Origin: CBDFLA01 sp965248915
GTDB lineage: Bacteria; Pseudomonadota; Alphaproteobacteria; M2410
Assembly (NCBI GenBank): GCA_965248915.1
Contig: OZ252216.1
Location: 1,736,001 to 1,800,000 of the forward strand
DNA: 64,000 bases
Reading direction: 5' to 3'
How positions within the stretch are numbered: the stretch's first letter is position 1; each line of letters begins with the position of its first letter. Shown in pieces: positions 44,691-53,611 of the stretch. Under the pieces are notes generated by a model, which worked only from the letters and a program-made list of their open reading frames with translations, was not told where the DNA came from and ran no database searches. A program made the position numbers and the translations under genes.

Positions 44691-46082
44691 TCACGGCATT
44701 CGGCGACGCAGGTGATTGAGCAAATCAATGCGCGTGATCAAGCCCTGGAACTTGCCATTCATTACCACCATGGCCACATGTCCCTTGGCAAAGATCGACA
44801 AGAGGTCTGCCATCTGCGCGGTCGCTTCAATCGTCTCTAAGCGTGATGACATGGCACCGGCAACTGAATCTTGAAAACGGTCTTCTCGCTGGAACACGTT
44901 CAACAAAATGTCTTCTTCGTCGAGGATGCCGATAACGCCGCCATCGTCATCCAACACCGGAAGCTGCGAGACGTCGTAGAGCTTCATGCGGCCATAGGCG
45001 ATGAGCAGCGTATCGGTCGCCTTGATGGTGACCGTGGCACGCTCTTCATGTCGTCGCGAAATCAGATCGCGAAGGTCGCCCAATTGCTCTCTCTCGATGA
45101 AGCCTTGATCAATCATCCAGAAATCGTTGAACATCTTCGACAGATATTTGTTGCCGCTATCACAGACGAACGTCACGACGCGCTTTGGCTCGGTCTGTTC
45201 GCGGCAATAAGACAATGCAGCCGAAATGAGTGTTCCCGATGAGGACCCAATCAAAAGCCCTTCTTTCAACAGAACCTCCCTTGCGACTGCAAACGATTCC
45301 GCGTCAGTCACGGTGTAGGCGCTGCGCACGCCGCTAAGATCACAGACCGGGGGAATGAAGTCCTCCCCTATACCCTCGACCAACCAGGAGCCTACCTCAT
45401 TGGGGATCTCATGGGTCTTGATGTAGTGCGCGAGGATTGACCCTTCTGGATCGGCAAGAACCATATCCACGCCGGGGTTCTTCTCAAGGAAAAACCGCGA
45501 CAGTCCGGTGATCGTTCCCCCTGAACCAACACCAGACACAACCGCATCAACCTTGTGATCCATTTGTTCCCAAATTTCAGGAGCTGTCGTCGTCTCATGG
45601 GCAAACGGATTTGAATCATTCGCGAACTGATTGACGAAAAAAGCATCTCTCTCCTTCGACAAGCGCTCAGCAATGTCTTGGTAGTATTCCGGATGACCTT
45701 TCCCAACATCGGATCGGGTCAAAATGACTTCCGCACCCAGCGCCTTCAAGTGGAAGATCTTTTCCTGTGCCATCTTGTCTGGCACCACAATGATCAACTT
45801 GTAACCGCGCTGTGCCGCAACAAGCGCAAGACCAAGGCCTGTATTCCCCGCGGTTGCTTCAATGATAGTGCCACCTGGCTTCAGTTTTCCATCCGCAACA
45901 GCACGGTCGATCATGGACAGCCCAATGCGGTCTTTGATCGACCCACCTGGGTTCTGGTTCTCAAGCTTTAAAAACAATTCGCACTTGCCTGTATCAATAC
46001 CGGTGACCCGGATCAGAGGCGTCTTGCCAATAGCTTCAAGGACGGAACCATAAACCGGTCCGCCTTCTGTCATGGTTGTCAT
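44691..46082 (-). CDS. Cystathionine beta-synthase with C-terminal CBS pair
   Basis: 463 residues. PLP-binding lysine in NPGGSIKDR (Lys50), ATAGNTGLGLAL, the phosphate loop GVGSGGTITGLS, and after about residue 335 two CBS motifs (ATDTLLIAYGRMKLYDVSQLPV split by VIGILDEEDIL, and a second ending FQGLITRIDLLNHL). It joins homocysteine and serine to cystathionine; the CBS pair may bind an adenosyl ligand. It has no heme-binding N-terminal domain. GAGGAG precedes the ATG. First gene of the cbs-cgl operon. Confidence 0.9.
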   Translation of the reverse strand: MTTMTEGGPVYGSVLEAIGKTPLIRVTGIDTGKCELFLKLENQNPGGSIKDRIGLSMIDRAVADGKLKPGGTIIEATAGNTGLGLALVAAQRGYKLIIVVPDKMAQEKIFHLKALGAEVILTRSDVGKGHPEYYQDIAERLSKERDAFFVNQFANDSNPFAHETTTAPEIWEQMDHKVDAVVSGVGSGGTITGLSRFFLEKNPGVDMVLADPEGSILAHYIKTHEIPNEVGSWLVEGIGEDFIPPVCDLSGVRSAYTVTDAESFAVAREVLLKEGLLIGSSSGTLISAALSYCREQTEPKRVVTFVCDSGNKYLSKMFNDFWMIDQGFIEREQLGDLRDLISRRHEERATVTIKATDTLLIAYGRMKLYDVSQLPVLDDDGGVIGILDEEDILLNVFQREDRFQDSVAGAMSSRLETIEATAQMADLLSIFAKGHVAMVVMNGKFQGLITRIDLLNHLRRRMP

Positions 46083-46449
46083 CGAAATCTCCTCAAGCCG
46101 AGCCTAATGTGAGGTCGCACGTGTGGCGACGGGCTCAGCTAAAATAGGGTGTCCTGAGCGTGAACTTACTCCCCCAGGACCCGGAGACAAGCGCAAAGTC
46201 CCACCGCACAATGCCTGCGCAAAAGCGCTATGGGCGGCACGAATCACAACGCCAGGACCGAGCGCCCGCAAGGATGTTTCTCAAGACCTCACCCCTCCTT
46301 CTTCGCTCGAGATCACCTCGACAAAATGACCCGAAAGATCGGTCGATTCCGTCTCAAATCTTACCACTCAAGGCGCTGTCACACATGCGACTTGCTCGCA
46401 ACGATTACCCAGATACCCTTGTCGCGATATCTATAGGAGGACCAAGATC
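46083..46449. other. Intergenic region upstream of cbs and the DUF4399 remnant
   Basis: 367 nt with no frame I can support as coding. On the minus strand it is the cbs leader and holds a nested inverted repeat at 46100-46136. On the plus strand it ends with AGGAGG, a strong Shine-Dalgarno for the broken DUF4399 gene at 46450. I found no clear -35/-10 pair. Confidence 0.45.
46100..46136 (-). promoter_or_regulatory. Nested inverted repeat in the cbs leader
   Basis: GAGCC (46100-46104) pairs with GGCTC (46132-46136), enclosing GTCGC (46114-46118) paired with GCGAC (46126-46130). In the minus-strand RNA this gives a stem, an asymmetric internal loop and a second stem with a 7-nt loop, ending 17 nt before the cbs start. 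It does not match the SAM or SAH riboswitch consensus sequences I know. It could be an operator or leader structure. Confidence 0.35.
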
Positions 46450-46681
46450 ATGCGGCTGACATTCAAGTACCTGACCTTCATCCTGGCACTGTTCGCTGGC
46501 CTCAGCGTGGCAACAAGCACCTCCGCGGGAGAAACAAAGGCTCCCGAAGCGGCACAAGCCTATTTCGTGAATTTGAGCGACGGGGACACACACCTTGCAA
46601 ATCGTGCTCGGTGATCACAATCACATTCCCCATAACCCGGTCGTGGCCTCCGAACGTATCACCATAACCGTCACTGAATAG
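46450..46681 (+). pseudogene. DUF4399 gene remnant: internal deletion plus frameshift
   Basis: A strong AGGAGG and ATG at 46450 open a signal peptide (MRLTFKYLTFILALFAGLSV, cleavage near SAG) followed by PEAAQAYFVNLSDGDT, the conserved start of DUF4399 proteins. The frame then stops at 46612. Shifting frame near 46590 reveals HTLQIVLGDHNHIPHNP and SERITITVTE, the conserved DUF4399 C-terminus, ending with TAG at 46679-46681. The central part of the domain, normally some 60-70 residues, is missing, and the junction lies in a short ACACACAC run. The first frame alone would give a 54-aa exported stub. Confidence 0.75.
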
Positions 46682-46772
46682 CAAAAGAGCGCCATCTCTT
46701 AACGATAGGTTACTCGAGATGTTCAAGTTCGCCTGAGAAACGCGGCCCTGTTAGAAATTTCTTAGGCAGTTC

Positions 46773-47105
46773 ATGATTAAGATCGGGCCTATGAACCTAG
46801 CACGTACACTTAGAGAGCTGAGAAAAGAGCACCGCTTCCGCACCTTGCGCAGCGGCCGTGTCTTTTTCTCCAACAATCGCGACGCCAAAGATTGCAACAT
46901 TCGCAACTTGAGCCGTGGTGGCGCCAAGCTGGAATTCAAACGCCCCTTCGACGGGCCGGATGAATTGACGCTTCAAATTGGTATTGGCGAAATGGTTCAA
47001 AGCCGTGTGCCATGTGAGGTCATGTGGCGCCAGGCCAATGAAGTCGGCGTCAGATTTACGCGACGCCAGTCCTTCATCCTCTATTCCCAAGGCGTTGCGG
47101 ACTAA
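46773..47105 (+). CDS. PilZ domain protein
   Basis: 110 residues. RFRTLRSGRV (about 22-31) supplies the arginine motif and NIRNLSRGGAKLEF (about 42-55) the N/DxSxxG motif of PilZ domains, which bind cyclic di-GMP. The rest is the expected beta barrel ending near GVRFTRRQS. It carries no output domain and would act as a one-domain c-di-GMP effector on motility or exopolysaccharide. The first Arg cluster is not a perfect RxxxR, so binding should be considered likely but not certain. Alternative start ATG 46791. Confidence 0.8.
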   Translation: MIKIGPMNLARTLRELRKEHRFRTLRSGRVFFSNNRDAKDCNIRNLSRGGAKLEFKRPFDGPDELTLQIGIGEMVQSRVPCEVMWRQANEVGVRFTRRQSFILYSQGVAD

Positions 47106-47246
47106 ATAGGCGGGATGCCTGTCGCAGCTCACATTCAAAAACCGCGAGATTAGAAGGCGTTACAACGCTTCAAAGACATTTCAGTCAATGTCGATTAGTA
47201 TGAGCTTGTGGGCAATCGCGTTCCACAATCACATATTGAGGATACT

Positions 47247-47534
47247 ATGAGAAAGTACATCATCGTGTTGACAGGTGGATTGGTCATTTCCACGTTCGCC
47301 TTCTTGGCAGCAGCTTATGCAGCCGAGGATCTTAATTCCAGTCGTTCCAATGTTTCTTCAGAGATCGAAGTAAAGCCATTCGATGTTACGTACACCTACA
47401 ATTTGAACATCTCAGTCCAAAAAGCGCCTGAGTATATGTCAGATGAGCAGTTCGAGAGATTTTTGGACATAGTGCTGGCTACAGCGAAACAGGACTTGTT
47501 AGCGCAGCGCAGCCGATCCAAAGGCCGCGAATAA
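47247..47534 (+). CDS. Small exported protein of unknown function (95 aa)
   Basis: 95 residues with a clear signal peptide (KYIIVLTGGLVISTFAFLAAAYA, cleavage AYA/A). The mature part is polar and helical (DEQFERFLDIVLATAKQDLL) with no motif I know. GAGGA lies 4 nt before the ATG at 47247; the longer reading from 47208 puts the signal peptide internal and is rejected. Confidence 0.65.
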   Translation: MRKYIIVLTGGLVISTFAFLAAAYAAEDLNSSRSNVSSEIEVKPFDVTYTYNLNISVQKAPEYMSDEQFERFLDIVLATAKQDLLAQRSRSKGRE

Positions 47535-47535
47535 T

Positions 47536-47563
47536 TGTAGGCAAGCCCACACAAGGCTCTACA
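47536..47563. terminator. Possible bidirectional terminator hairpin
   Basis: TGTAG (47536-47540) pairs with CTACA (47559-47563) and AGCC (47544-47547) with GGCT (47555-47558), with a 3-nt bulge and 7-nt loop. It lies between the converging small exported protein gene and tRNA-Lys. T-runs are weak on both sides, so termination is an inference. Confidence 0.35.
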
Positions 47564-47583
47564 TTGGGATCTGTTAGGGGAAA

Positions 47584-47659
<76 letters not shown>

Positions 47660-47716
47660 GCACCAAGGCAAGACGCCTCGTCTATCAAATCGTGGGTCCC
47701 TTGTCCAGCGCTGCCC

Positions 47717-48979
47717 CTAGAGCTCTGGCTCGGCATTGAAGGTGTCCATGTCGATCTCGCCTTCGCTCTTGGAAACCAGCACCGATACCATCGAGTCACC
47801 GGTCACATTGATGGCCGTGCGCAACATGTCCATGATCCGGTCAACGCCGGCGATCACGGCAATCCCCTCAAGCGGCAGACCGACTGAAGCGAGCACCATG
47901 GTCAACATGACGAGCCCTGCGCCCGGCACGCTGGCTGATCCAATCGAGGCCAAAGTGCACGTCACAATGATGGTGATGCCGTCAGCGACCGACAGATCCA
48001 CCCCGAAGGCTTGCGCCACAAAGAGCGCCGCCACCCCTTGGTAAAGCGCGGTGCCGTCCATATTGATGGTGGCGCCAAGCGGTAGAACGAAACTCGAGAT
48101 CCGTTTTGACACACCGAGGTTTTCTTGCACGCACGACATGGTCACCGGCAGTGTGGCGGAACTGGAAGCCGTGGAATAAGCCACGAGCTGCGCATCAAAG
48201 AGGCCCTTGTAGAAAGGCAAGAGACGCACGCCGCCAACGAACTTCAAGAAAAGGGAGAATGTGAAGACGGCGTGGAAGATCAAAGCTGCGTAGACCACGA
48301 GTACCAGCTTGCCAAGAGGCAATAAGACTTCGAGCCCATACTTTGCCGCAATCACCGCCATCAAAGCGAACACCCCATAAGGCGTGACTTGGATGATGAG
48401 GTGCGTGAGCTTGTACATCACTTCTGCACCTTCATCGATCAGTTGCGCCACATTGCGCCCCTTGTCACCAGCCAGATTGACGGCCACACCGATCAACAAA
48501 GCAAAGGTGATGATCTGCAGCACATTGCCTTCCGCGAAAGCCTGGATCGGATTGGTTGGAATGAGATTGACAAAAAAGCCGCCAATGGTTGGCGCATCGC
48601 GCATGGCAACAGCTTCAACTTCGCCGAGCGAAATACCGCTGCCCGGTTCAAACACAAACCCGAACACCAGCCCAATGGTCACGGCGATGGCGGTCGTCAC
48701 GATGTAGATAGCAAAGGTCTTGGCTCCCACCCGACCCATCTCACCCATATCGGTCATCGATCCGACACCACTGGCGAGAGAGAAGAAGATCAAGGGCACA
48801 ATGAGCATGCGGAAAGCGCGAAGGAACATGTCTCCAATCGGCGTCATCCACAAGATGGCATCGCCGAAAGTCGCCCCAACGATGACACCAAGAACCAACC
48901 CAATGAGGACCTTGGCCCAAAGGGTCATGCCTTGCCAACGCGCCCAAAGCCCTTTTGATGGTGTCGCTTCTTCGCTCAT
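47717..48979 (-). CDS. Dicarboxylate/amino acid:cation symporter (DAACS family)
   Basis: 420 residues, eight TM helices and two re-entrant hairpins. Diagnostic motifs: STASSSATLPVT (serine-rich hairpin 1), PLGATINMDGTALYQG (the NMDGT sodium/substrate site), SIGSASVPGAGLVML (hairpin 2) and DRIMDMLRTAINVTGD with the substrate-binding Asp/Asn. It imports glutamate, aspartate or C4-dicarboxylates with sodium or protons; the substrate cannot be told from sequence alone. AGGGAG precedes the start. Monocistronic. Confidence 0.93.
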   Translation of the reverse strand: MSEEATPSKGLWARWQGMTLWAKVLIGLVLGVIVGATFGDAILWMTPIGDMFLRAFRMLIVPLIFFSLASGVGSMTDMGEMGRVGAKTFAIYIVTTAIAVTIGLVFGFVFEPGSGISLGEVEAVAMRDAPTIGGFFVNLIPTNPIQAFAEGNVLQIITFALLIGVAVNLAGDKGRNVAQLIDEGAEVMYKLTHLIIQVTPYGVFALMAVIAAKYGLEVLLPLGKLVLVVYAALIFHAVFTFSLFLKFVGGVRLLPFYKGLFDAQLVAYSTASSSATLPVTMSCVQENLGVSKRISSFVLPLGATINMDGTALYQGVAALFVAQAFGVDLSVADGITIIVTCTLASIGSASVPGAGLVMLTMVLASVGLPLEGIAVIAGVDRIMDMLRTAINVTGDSMVSVLVSKSEGEIDMDTFNAEPEL

Positions 48980-49076
48980 GCCGCTCTCCCTGATGCGCTT
49001 AACCGGGTGAGCGCGAATCGCGACCCACCCGGAAACAGGGCGTCAATGTACTCGGGAAGTTACAAGAGAGCAAAAC

Positions 49077-50240
49077 TCACCAAAAGGCGCCGGAATTCCT
49101 CGGCACATCAATGTCGCGGTGGATGTGCACACTCATCACAAGGCCGAAGCCGAACATAATCGTCATCATCGCCGTCCCCCCATAAGAAACAAGCGGTAGC
49201 GGAACTCCCACAACAGGGATGAGCCCCATGACCATGGCAGTGTTGATGACGACATAAAGCAAGAAAGTGATCATCACGCCCATGCAGACGAGCCGACCGA
49301 AGTGATTGCGCGAGCTCATCGCAATAGACAGGCCGTAGAACAGAACGAGGAAATAAAGACCCAGCAGGATCAACCCGCCGACGATACCGAACTCTTCACC
49401 CAGTGTTGTGAAAATGAAGTCCGTATGCTTCTCAGGCAGGAAGTTGAGTTCACTCTGGGTTCCTTGCCCGTAGCCTTTGCCGAAGACCCCTCCCGATCCG
49501 AGCGCGATCTTTGACTGCAGAATATGATAGCCCGTGCCTAGAGGATCATTCTCCGGATTGAGGAAGGTCAGCACCCGCTGCTTTTGATAGTCTTTAAGGA
49601 ATTGCCAGCCACCAATCGCTGCGATGATGCCAAGCACGCCCGCCGCCCCAACGATACGCCATCCAATGCCGGCCAGGAACAACAGCGCCATGCTACCCAA
49701 GAGAAGAAGCAACGCGGTGCCAAGATCCGGCTGTCGTAACACCAATCCCACTGGGATCATGATCATCAAAACCGCAGGCATCAGATATTTGATGCGTGAA
49801 ACTTCATCCAGCGTTAGCCCGTGAATGTACCGCGCCAATGCAAGGACCAGCGTAATCTTCATAACCTCCGACGGCTGAAGGCGCGCCACGCCCAGGTCGA
49901 TCCAACGTTTCGCACCCATGCCTTCAACGCCGAAGAACTCAACACCTAACAAGAGAAGCAAAGTCACCGCATAGGCCGGATAAGCAAGGCTCATCCAAAT
50001 GCGAATGTCGATGAGCGCGACCACCATCAATATGGCCACACCAAGAAAGAATCGACTCATGTGGCGGATTGCCCAAGGGTTCCAATTGCCAATGTCATCG
50101 GCTTTGCCAGCAGTGGAATAGAGCATGGCGACGCCAATCCCGGCGATGATCGTGATCAACAGGAGGAAGAGCCAATTCATTTCTCTGAACTTTTGCCAGA
50201 AGGGAACTTCGCGGCCTGAGGGACCATAGGTATATGACAT
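49077..50240 (-). CDS. rodA: Rod-shape peptidoglycan glycosyltransferase RodA
   Basis: 387 residues, about ten TM helices of the SEDS family. Marks: GAKRWIDLGVARLQPSEVMKI, RQPDLGTAL (with the catalytic Asp region after it), KHTDFIFTTLGEEFG and GVPLPLVSYGGTAM. It polymerises lipid II together with PBP2 during elongation. The start at ATG 50240 is 1 nt past the mrdA stop region with GGGGGG upstream; the long reading to 50477 lies inside mrdA in another frame and is not real. Last gene of the mre operon. Confidence 0.95.
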   Translation of the reverse strand: MSYTYGPSGREVPFWQKFREMNWLFLLLITIIAGIGVAMLYSTAGKADDIGNWNPWAIRHMSRFFLGVAILMVVALIDIRIWMSLAYPAYAVTLLLLLGVEFFGVEGMGAKRWIDLGVARLQPSEVMKITLVLALARYIHGLTLDEVSRIKYLMPAVLMIMIPVGLVLRQPDLGTALLLLLGSMALLFLAGIGWRIVGAAGVLGIIAAIGGWQFLKDYQKQRVLTFLNPENDPLGTGYHILQSKIALGSGGVFGKGYGQGTQSELNFLPEKHTDFIFTTLGEEFGIVGGLILLGLYFLVLFYGLSIAMSSRNHFGRLVCMGVMITFLLYVVINTAMVMGLIPVVGVPLPLVSYGGTAMMTIMFGFGLVMSVHIHRDIDVPRNSGAFW

Positions 50241-50241
50241 C

Positions 50242-52137
50242 CTAGCCCCCCGTTCGTTTCTTGCTGCCTGAGCCGAGCGCAACGGGTCCGACCGCTGGAC
50301 GGACAGACGGATTGCGCAACAGCGTCTCGCGCATGATGTCGCGTGCCACTGGTGCTGCAGCACTCGATCCGCCGCCACCATGCTCAATGAATACAGCGAT
50401 GGCATAACGTGGATTTTCAACTGGGCCATAGCCCACAAACCACCCATGGTCCCGCTCCCGCCATGGTTTCTTGTCATTCTTGATGATGCCGGACCGACGC
50501 TCTTCTCTGGAAATACGTCGGACCTGAACTGTACCGGTCTTGCCGGCCATGGACAGGCCTTCTTCGGTTAGGCGCTTGCCGTAGGCCGTGCCTCCCGGTT
50601 CGTTGACGACCGCAATCAATCCGTTTTGAACCAAGCGCACCCAATGGGGTTTGAGTCCCATGTCCGGGAACGCTTCCTTCGGTCCTTGGACCTCTTCGCC
50701 GATGGACCGCATCAACCGCGGCTCCACCGCTTTGCCGCCATTGGCCAGCCGTGCCACCATCACCGCCTGATGCATGGGCGTCACCAACAGATACCCCTGC
50801 CCAATAGCAACGTTGAGCGTGTCCCCGCCAACCCAGGGAATACCGTGAGCCGCTTTCTTCCAAGAAGAGGTTGGCACCAAACCTTTCTTACTGTCTGGCA
50901 CACCGAAGTCGTAAGTCTGACCAAGCCCAAACTTTTGCGCCATTGCCGCAATGTTATCGATCTTCATGCGTTTGGCTTGTTCGAAGAAATAGACATTGCA
51001 CGAATTCTTGATGGCGTTTCGAAGGTCCATAGGCCCATGGCCTTCTTTCTTCCAGCAATTAAACTCATGCCGCCCAAGATAGGTACGCCCTCGACACACA
51101 ACAATCTTGCTGGGGTTGATTTCACCGCCTTCGAGCCCCGCCAAAGAAGTCACAATCTTAAACGTCGACCCCGGCGCATATTGACCAGCCAATGTTTTGT
51201 TCAACAGGGGCGTCATTTCATCGGTGCGAAGCGCATCCCAACTCTTCTGGGTCAATCCGCGCGAGAACTCATTGGGATCGTAGGCAGGCGTCGAAGCAAA
51301 AGACAGAAGATCCCCGGTCTGAACATCCATGACAACCACGGCCGCACTTTGGCCGTCGAGGCGGTCATAGACAAATTCTTGCAGACCCATATCAAGCGTG
51401 AGAACAACATCCTCACCGGGCATGCCTTCGTTGCGCTTAAATTCTTCAATCACACGGCCATAGGCATTGACCACCACATGACTGGTCCCTGCTTCACCGC
51501 GCAACCGATCATCGTTGGTCTTTTCAAGGCCGCTTTTGCCAATCCGAAAGCCCGGCAGCTGCAACAAGGGGTCGTTGTTTTGGCGCAGGTCCGATTCTGT
51601 TGGCCGAGCCACATAGCCGACCACATGGGCCAGTCGGTCGTTGTAGGGATAGTCCCGCGCATCACCAACCCCCGGCTGAACGCCCGCAAGCTTGGCCGCA
51701 TGCACGTTGATCTCGGCAAATTGTTCCCAAGTCAGGTTTTCGGCAATGCGCACTGGAACAAAGGCTGGTTTGCGCTTGATGTCACGTTTGATGCGCTTAC
51801 GACGCTCTTCACTCAACGGCACGATGAGAGACACTTTGTCCAAGGTCAGATCCACATCATTTGTGCGTTCAGGGATCAAGAGCACTTGGAAGTTCTGACG
51901 ATTTATTGCGAGTTCCACGCCGAACCGATCAAGAATGCGGCCGCGAAGCGGCGGCAACAAATGTCGATTGACGCGGTTCTCTTCCGCCAACTCCCAGAAT
52001 TGCTCTTTCTGCAAAACTTGCAACACATACATGCGCGCCGTCAGGCCCGCGAAAATACCGACAGACCCGAGCGACAGGATCGCAGCGCGGCGAGAAAACT
52101 TCTCGTATCTGGCGGTATCTCGTGTGTCTAGTTTCAT
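50242..52137 (-). CDS. mrdA: Penicillin-binding protein 2 (elongation transpeptidase)
   Basis: 631 residues. One N-terminal TM (about 18-40), a pedestal domain, then the transpeptidase with SxxK (Ser324-Lys327 in PGSTFKIV), SxN (Ser379-Asn381) and KTG (533-535). It crosslinks new lateral wall glycan made by RodA. It lies between mreD and rodA; the spacing to mreD is 11 nt. AGGA precedes the start. Confidence 0.96.
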   Translation of the reverse strand: MKLDTRDTARYEKFSRRAAILSLGSVGIFAGLTARMYVLQVLQKEQFWELAEENRVNRHLLPPLRGRILDRFGVELAINRQNFQVLLIPERTNDVDLTLDKVSLIVPLSEERRKRIKRDIKRKPAFVPVRIAENLTWEQFAEINVHAAKLAGVQPGVGDARDYPYNDRLAHVVGYVARPTESDLRQNNDPLLQLPGFRIGKSGLEKTNDDRLRGEAGTSHVVVNAYGRVIEEFKRNEGMPGEDVVLTLDMGLQEFVYDRLDGQSAAVVVMDVQTGDLLSFASTPAYDPNEFSRGLTQKSWDALRTDEMTPLLNKTLAGQYAPGSTFKIVTSLAGLEGGEINPSKIVVCRGRTYLGRHEFNCWKKEGHGPMDLRNAIKNSCNVYFFEQAKRMKIDNIAAMAQKFGLGQTYDFGVPDSKKGLVPTSSWKKAAHGIPWVGGDTLNVAIGQGYLLVTPMHQAVMVARLANGGKAVEPRLMRSIGEEVQGPKEAFPDMGLKPHWVRLVQNGLIAVVNEPGGTAYGKRLTEEGLSMAGKTGTVQVRRISREERRSGIIKNDKKPWRERDHGWFVGYGPVENPRYAIAVFIEHGGGGSSAAAPVARDIMRETLLRNPSVRPAVGPVALGSGSKKRTGG

Positions 52138-52148
52138 GGAGCCAAGTC

Positions 52149-52664
52149 CTATTCCGGTTCAGCCATGCGGCGTGTAAAGCGCGGCATGAACTTCGCAAAG
52201 ACAGGATAAATCGCGGCACTTAACATGGTTTGAACAATGGCCGGGTACGGCGCCAACAACTGGCCATGATAGATACAAACAAGGATCCATGAAAAGAACC
52301 CGGCAAGCGACGCCACAATACCAAAGTAGATCCAGGTAAACCCAAATCCTCGACCGATCAGAAAGACCCTCTGTGACAAAGTAAGGCCATGAACCATTAA
52401 GAAGATAAAGGCCCAAATACCTACGGGGCTTGCCGACACCAAGTCTTGGAAAATACCGATTAGGAACACCGACCAAGATGGCAATAGGTCAGGCCTAAGA
52501 AGCGTCCAAATGTAAATGGCGACGAGCGCAAAAGCCGGCGGTGCCAAAACGGTGGATGAAAGGCCAAAGGGTGCCATGGTCAGCAAAACGCAGGCAACCG
52601 TGAACAAGACAGGAAAGGCTGCCCAAAATGCCCACGAAACACCGGTTTTGTTATGAACGGCCAT
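52149..52664 (-). CDS. mreD: Rod shape-determining protein MreD
   Basis: 171 residues with about five TM helices; QDLVSASPVGIWAFIFLMVHG and ISQRVF-like TLSQRVFLIGRGF are the usual MreD landmarks. It links MreC to the membrane elongasome. There is no strong Shine-Dalgarno, and the 9-nt spacing to mreC suggests translational coupling. Confidence 0.92.
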   Translation of the reverse strand: MAVHNKTGVSWAFWAAFPVLFTVACVLLTMAPFGLSSTVLAPPAFALVAIYIWTLLRPDLLPSWSVFLIGIFQDLVSASPVGIWAFIFLMVHGLTLSQRVFLIGRGFGFTWIYFGIVASLAGFFSWILVCIYHGQLLAPYPAIVQTMLSAAIYPVFAKFMPRFTRRMAEPE

Positions 52665-52673
52665 TGCGCGGGC

Positions 52674-53555
52674 CTACTCGTTTTCAGTTTCGTCAGTCAC
52701 AGCAACTTCTGCATCGACCTGTCGCGGAAACGAATAATTGAGAATTCGAACATGTTCGACACGTGCATTTCTAGAATAAGGCTGCACGCGGATTTCATCG
52801 CCTGAGACTTTTGAGATCACACCAACCGGCAACCCGGGTGGCATCACACCGCCGTGGCCTGAGGTCACAACCCGGTCCCCAACGCGCAGCTGTGCCGACT
52901 TTGGTAAGAACTCCAACTTCGGCTGGGCTCGGTTGTCGCCACTCAACACAGCGCGGTAGCTACTGGGTTCAATAACCACCGGCACACGGCTGTTCAAATC
53001 CGACAACATCAAAACCCGTGACGCGGTCCGACCGGTACCAAAGATACGTCCGACAACACCAATCTCATCAACCACCGCCTGGTCGTTCTTGACCCCGTCA
53101 CGTGATCCAGCATTGACGATGAAGGTGCGTTTGAAAGGCGCCCCTGCTTCGGTAACAACACGTGCCGTCACAAACTCAGCCTCTTGAGGGACATTGACAT
53201 TGAGCAGCGCCTCATAGCGTTCATTTTGACGCTTCAACCGCAAGGCTTCATCTTTCCAGGCCAACAACTCAAGATTCTCGGCTCGCAAGCGGTCGTTTTC
53301 ATCGTAGATATCGAAGATACGAAAAGCCCCGCCAAAGAAATCGCGCACCGCTTCGATGGGCGGCGACAGTGCTTCAAATATCGGGGAGGTAAAATCCGTG
53401 ATCGCATCACGCGCCCGGTCAAAAGCGTTGGCTTCCGCCTCATCAAGCATCATGAACACGAGAGAAAGGGCCATAAACATGGCGATCGGCAACCGCCGAG
53501 GCGCTACAATAATAGAGACAGCCTGACGTTCACGTCGGGTATCACGCCCAAACAC
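52674..53555 (-). CDS. mreC: Rod shape-determining protein MreC
   Basis: 293 residues. A TM helix (about 24-42), a coiled coil (DENDRLRAENLELLAWKDEALRL, about 85-107) and two beta domains with GSRDGVKNDQAVV, GVVGRIFGTGRTASRVLMLSD and TSGHGGVMPPGLPVGVI. MreC forms periplasmic filaments that activate PBP2. The start is GTG with GGAGGA upstream. 56 nt after mreB. Confidence 0.95.
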   Translation of the reverse strand: MFGRDTRRERQAVSIIVAPRRLPIAMFMALSLVFMMLDEAEANAFDRARDAITDFTSPIFEALSPPIEAVRDFFGGAFRIFDIYDENDRLRAENLELLAWKDEALRLKRQNERYEALLNVNVPQEAEFVTARVVTEAGAPFKRTFIVNAGSRDGVKNDQAVVDEIGVVGRIFGTGRTASRVLMLSDLNSRVPVVIEPSSYRAVLSGDNRAQPKLEFLPKSAQLRVGDRVVTSGHGGVMPPGLPVGVISKVSGDEIRVQPYSRNARVEHVRILNYSFPRQVDAEVAVTDETENE

Positions 53556-53611
53556 GCGGGCTCCTCCTCTAAAATCTTGCTAGCGCAATCACAAACACTC
53601 GAAACATCAGG

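Noticed and set aside
46083..46200. SAM-II or SAH riboswitch upstream of cbs
   Set aside because: The nested hairpin lacks the conserved bases of those classes as I know them.
50241..50477. Long N-terminal extension of rodA
   Set aside because: It lies within mrdA in another frame, shows no SEDS-like sequence, and ATG 50240 has a good Shine-Dalgarno.
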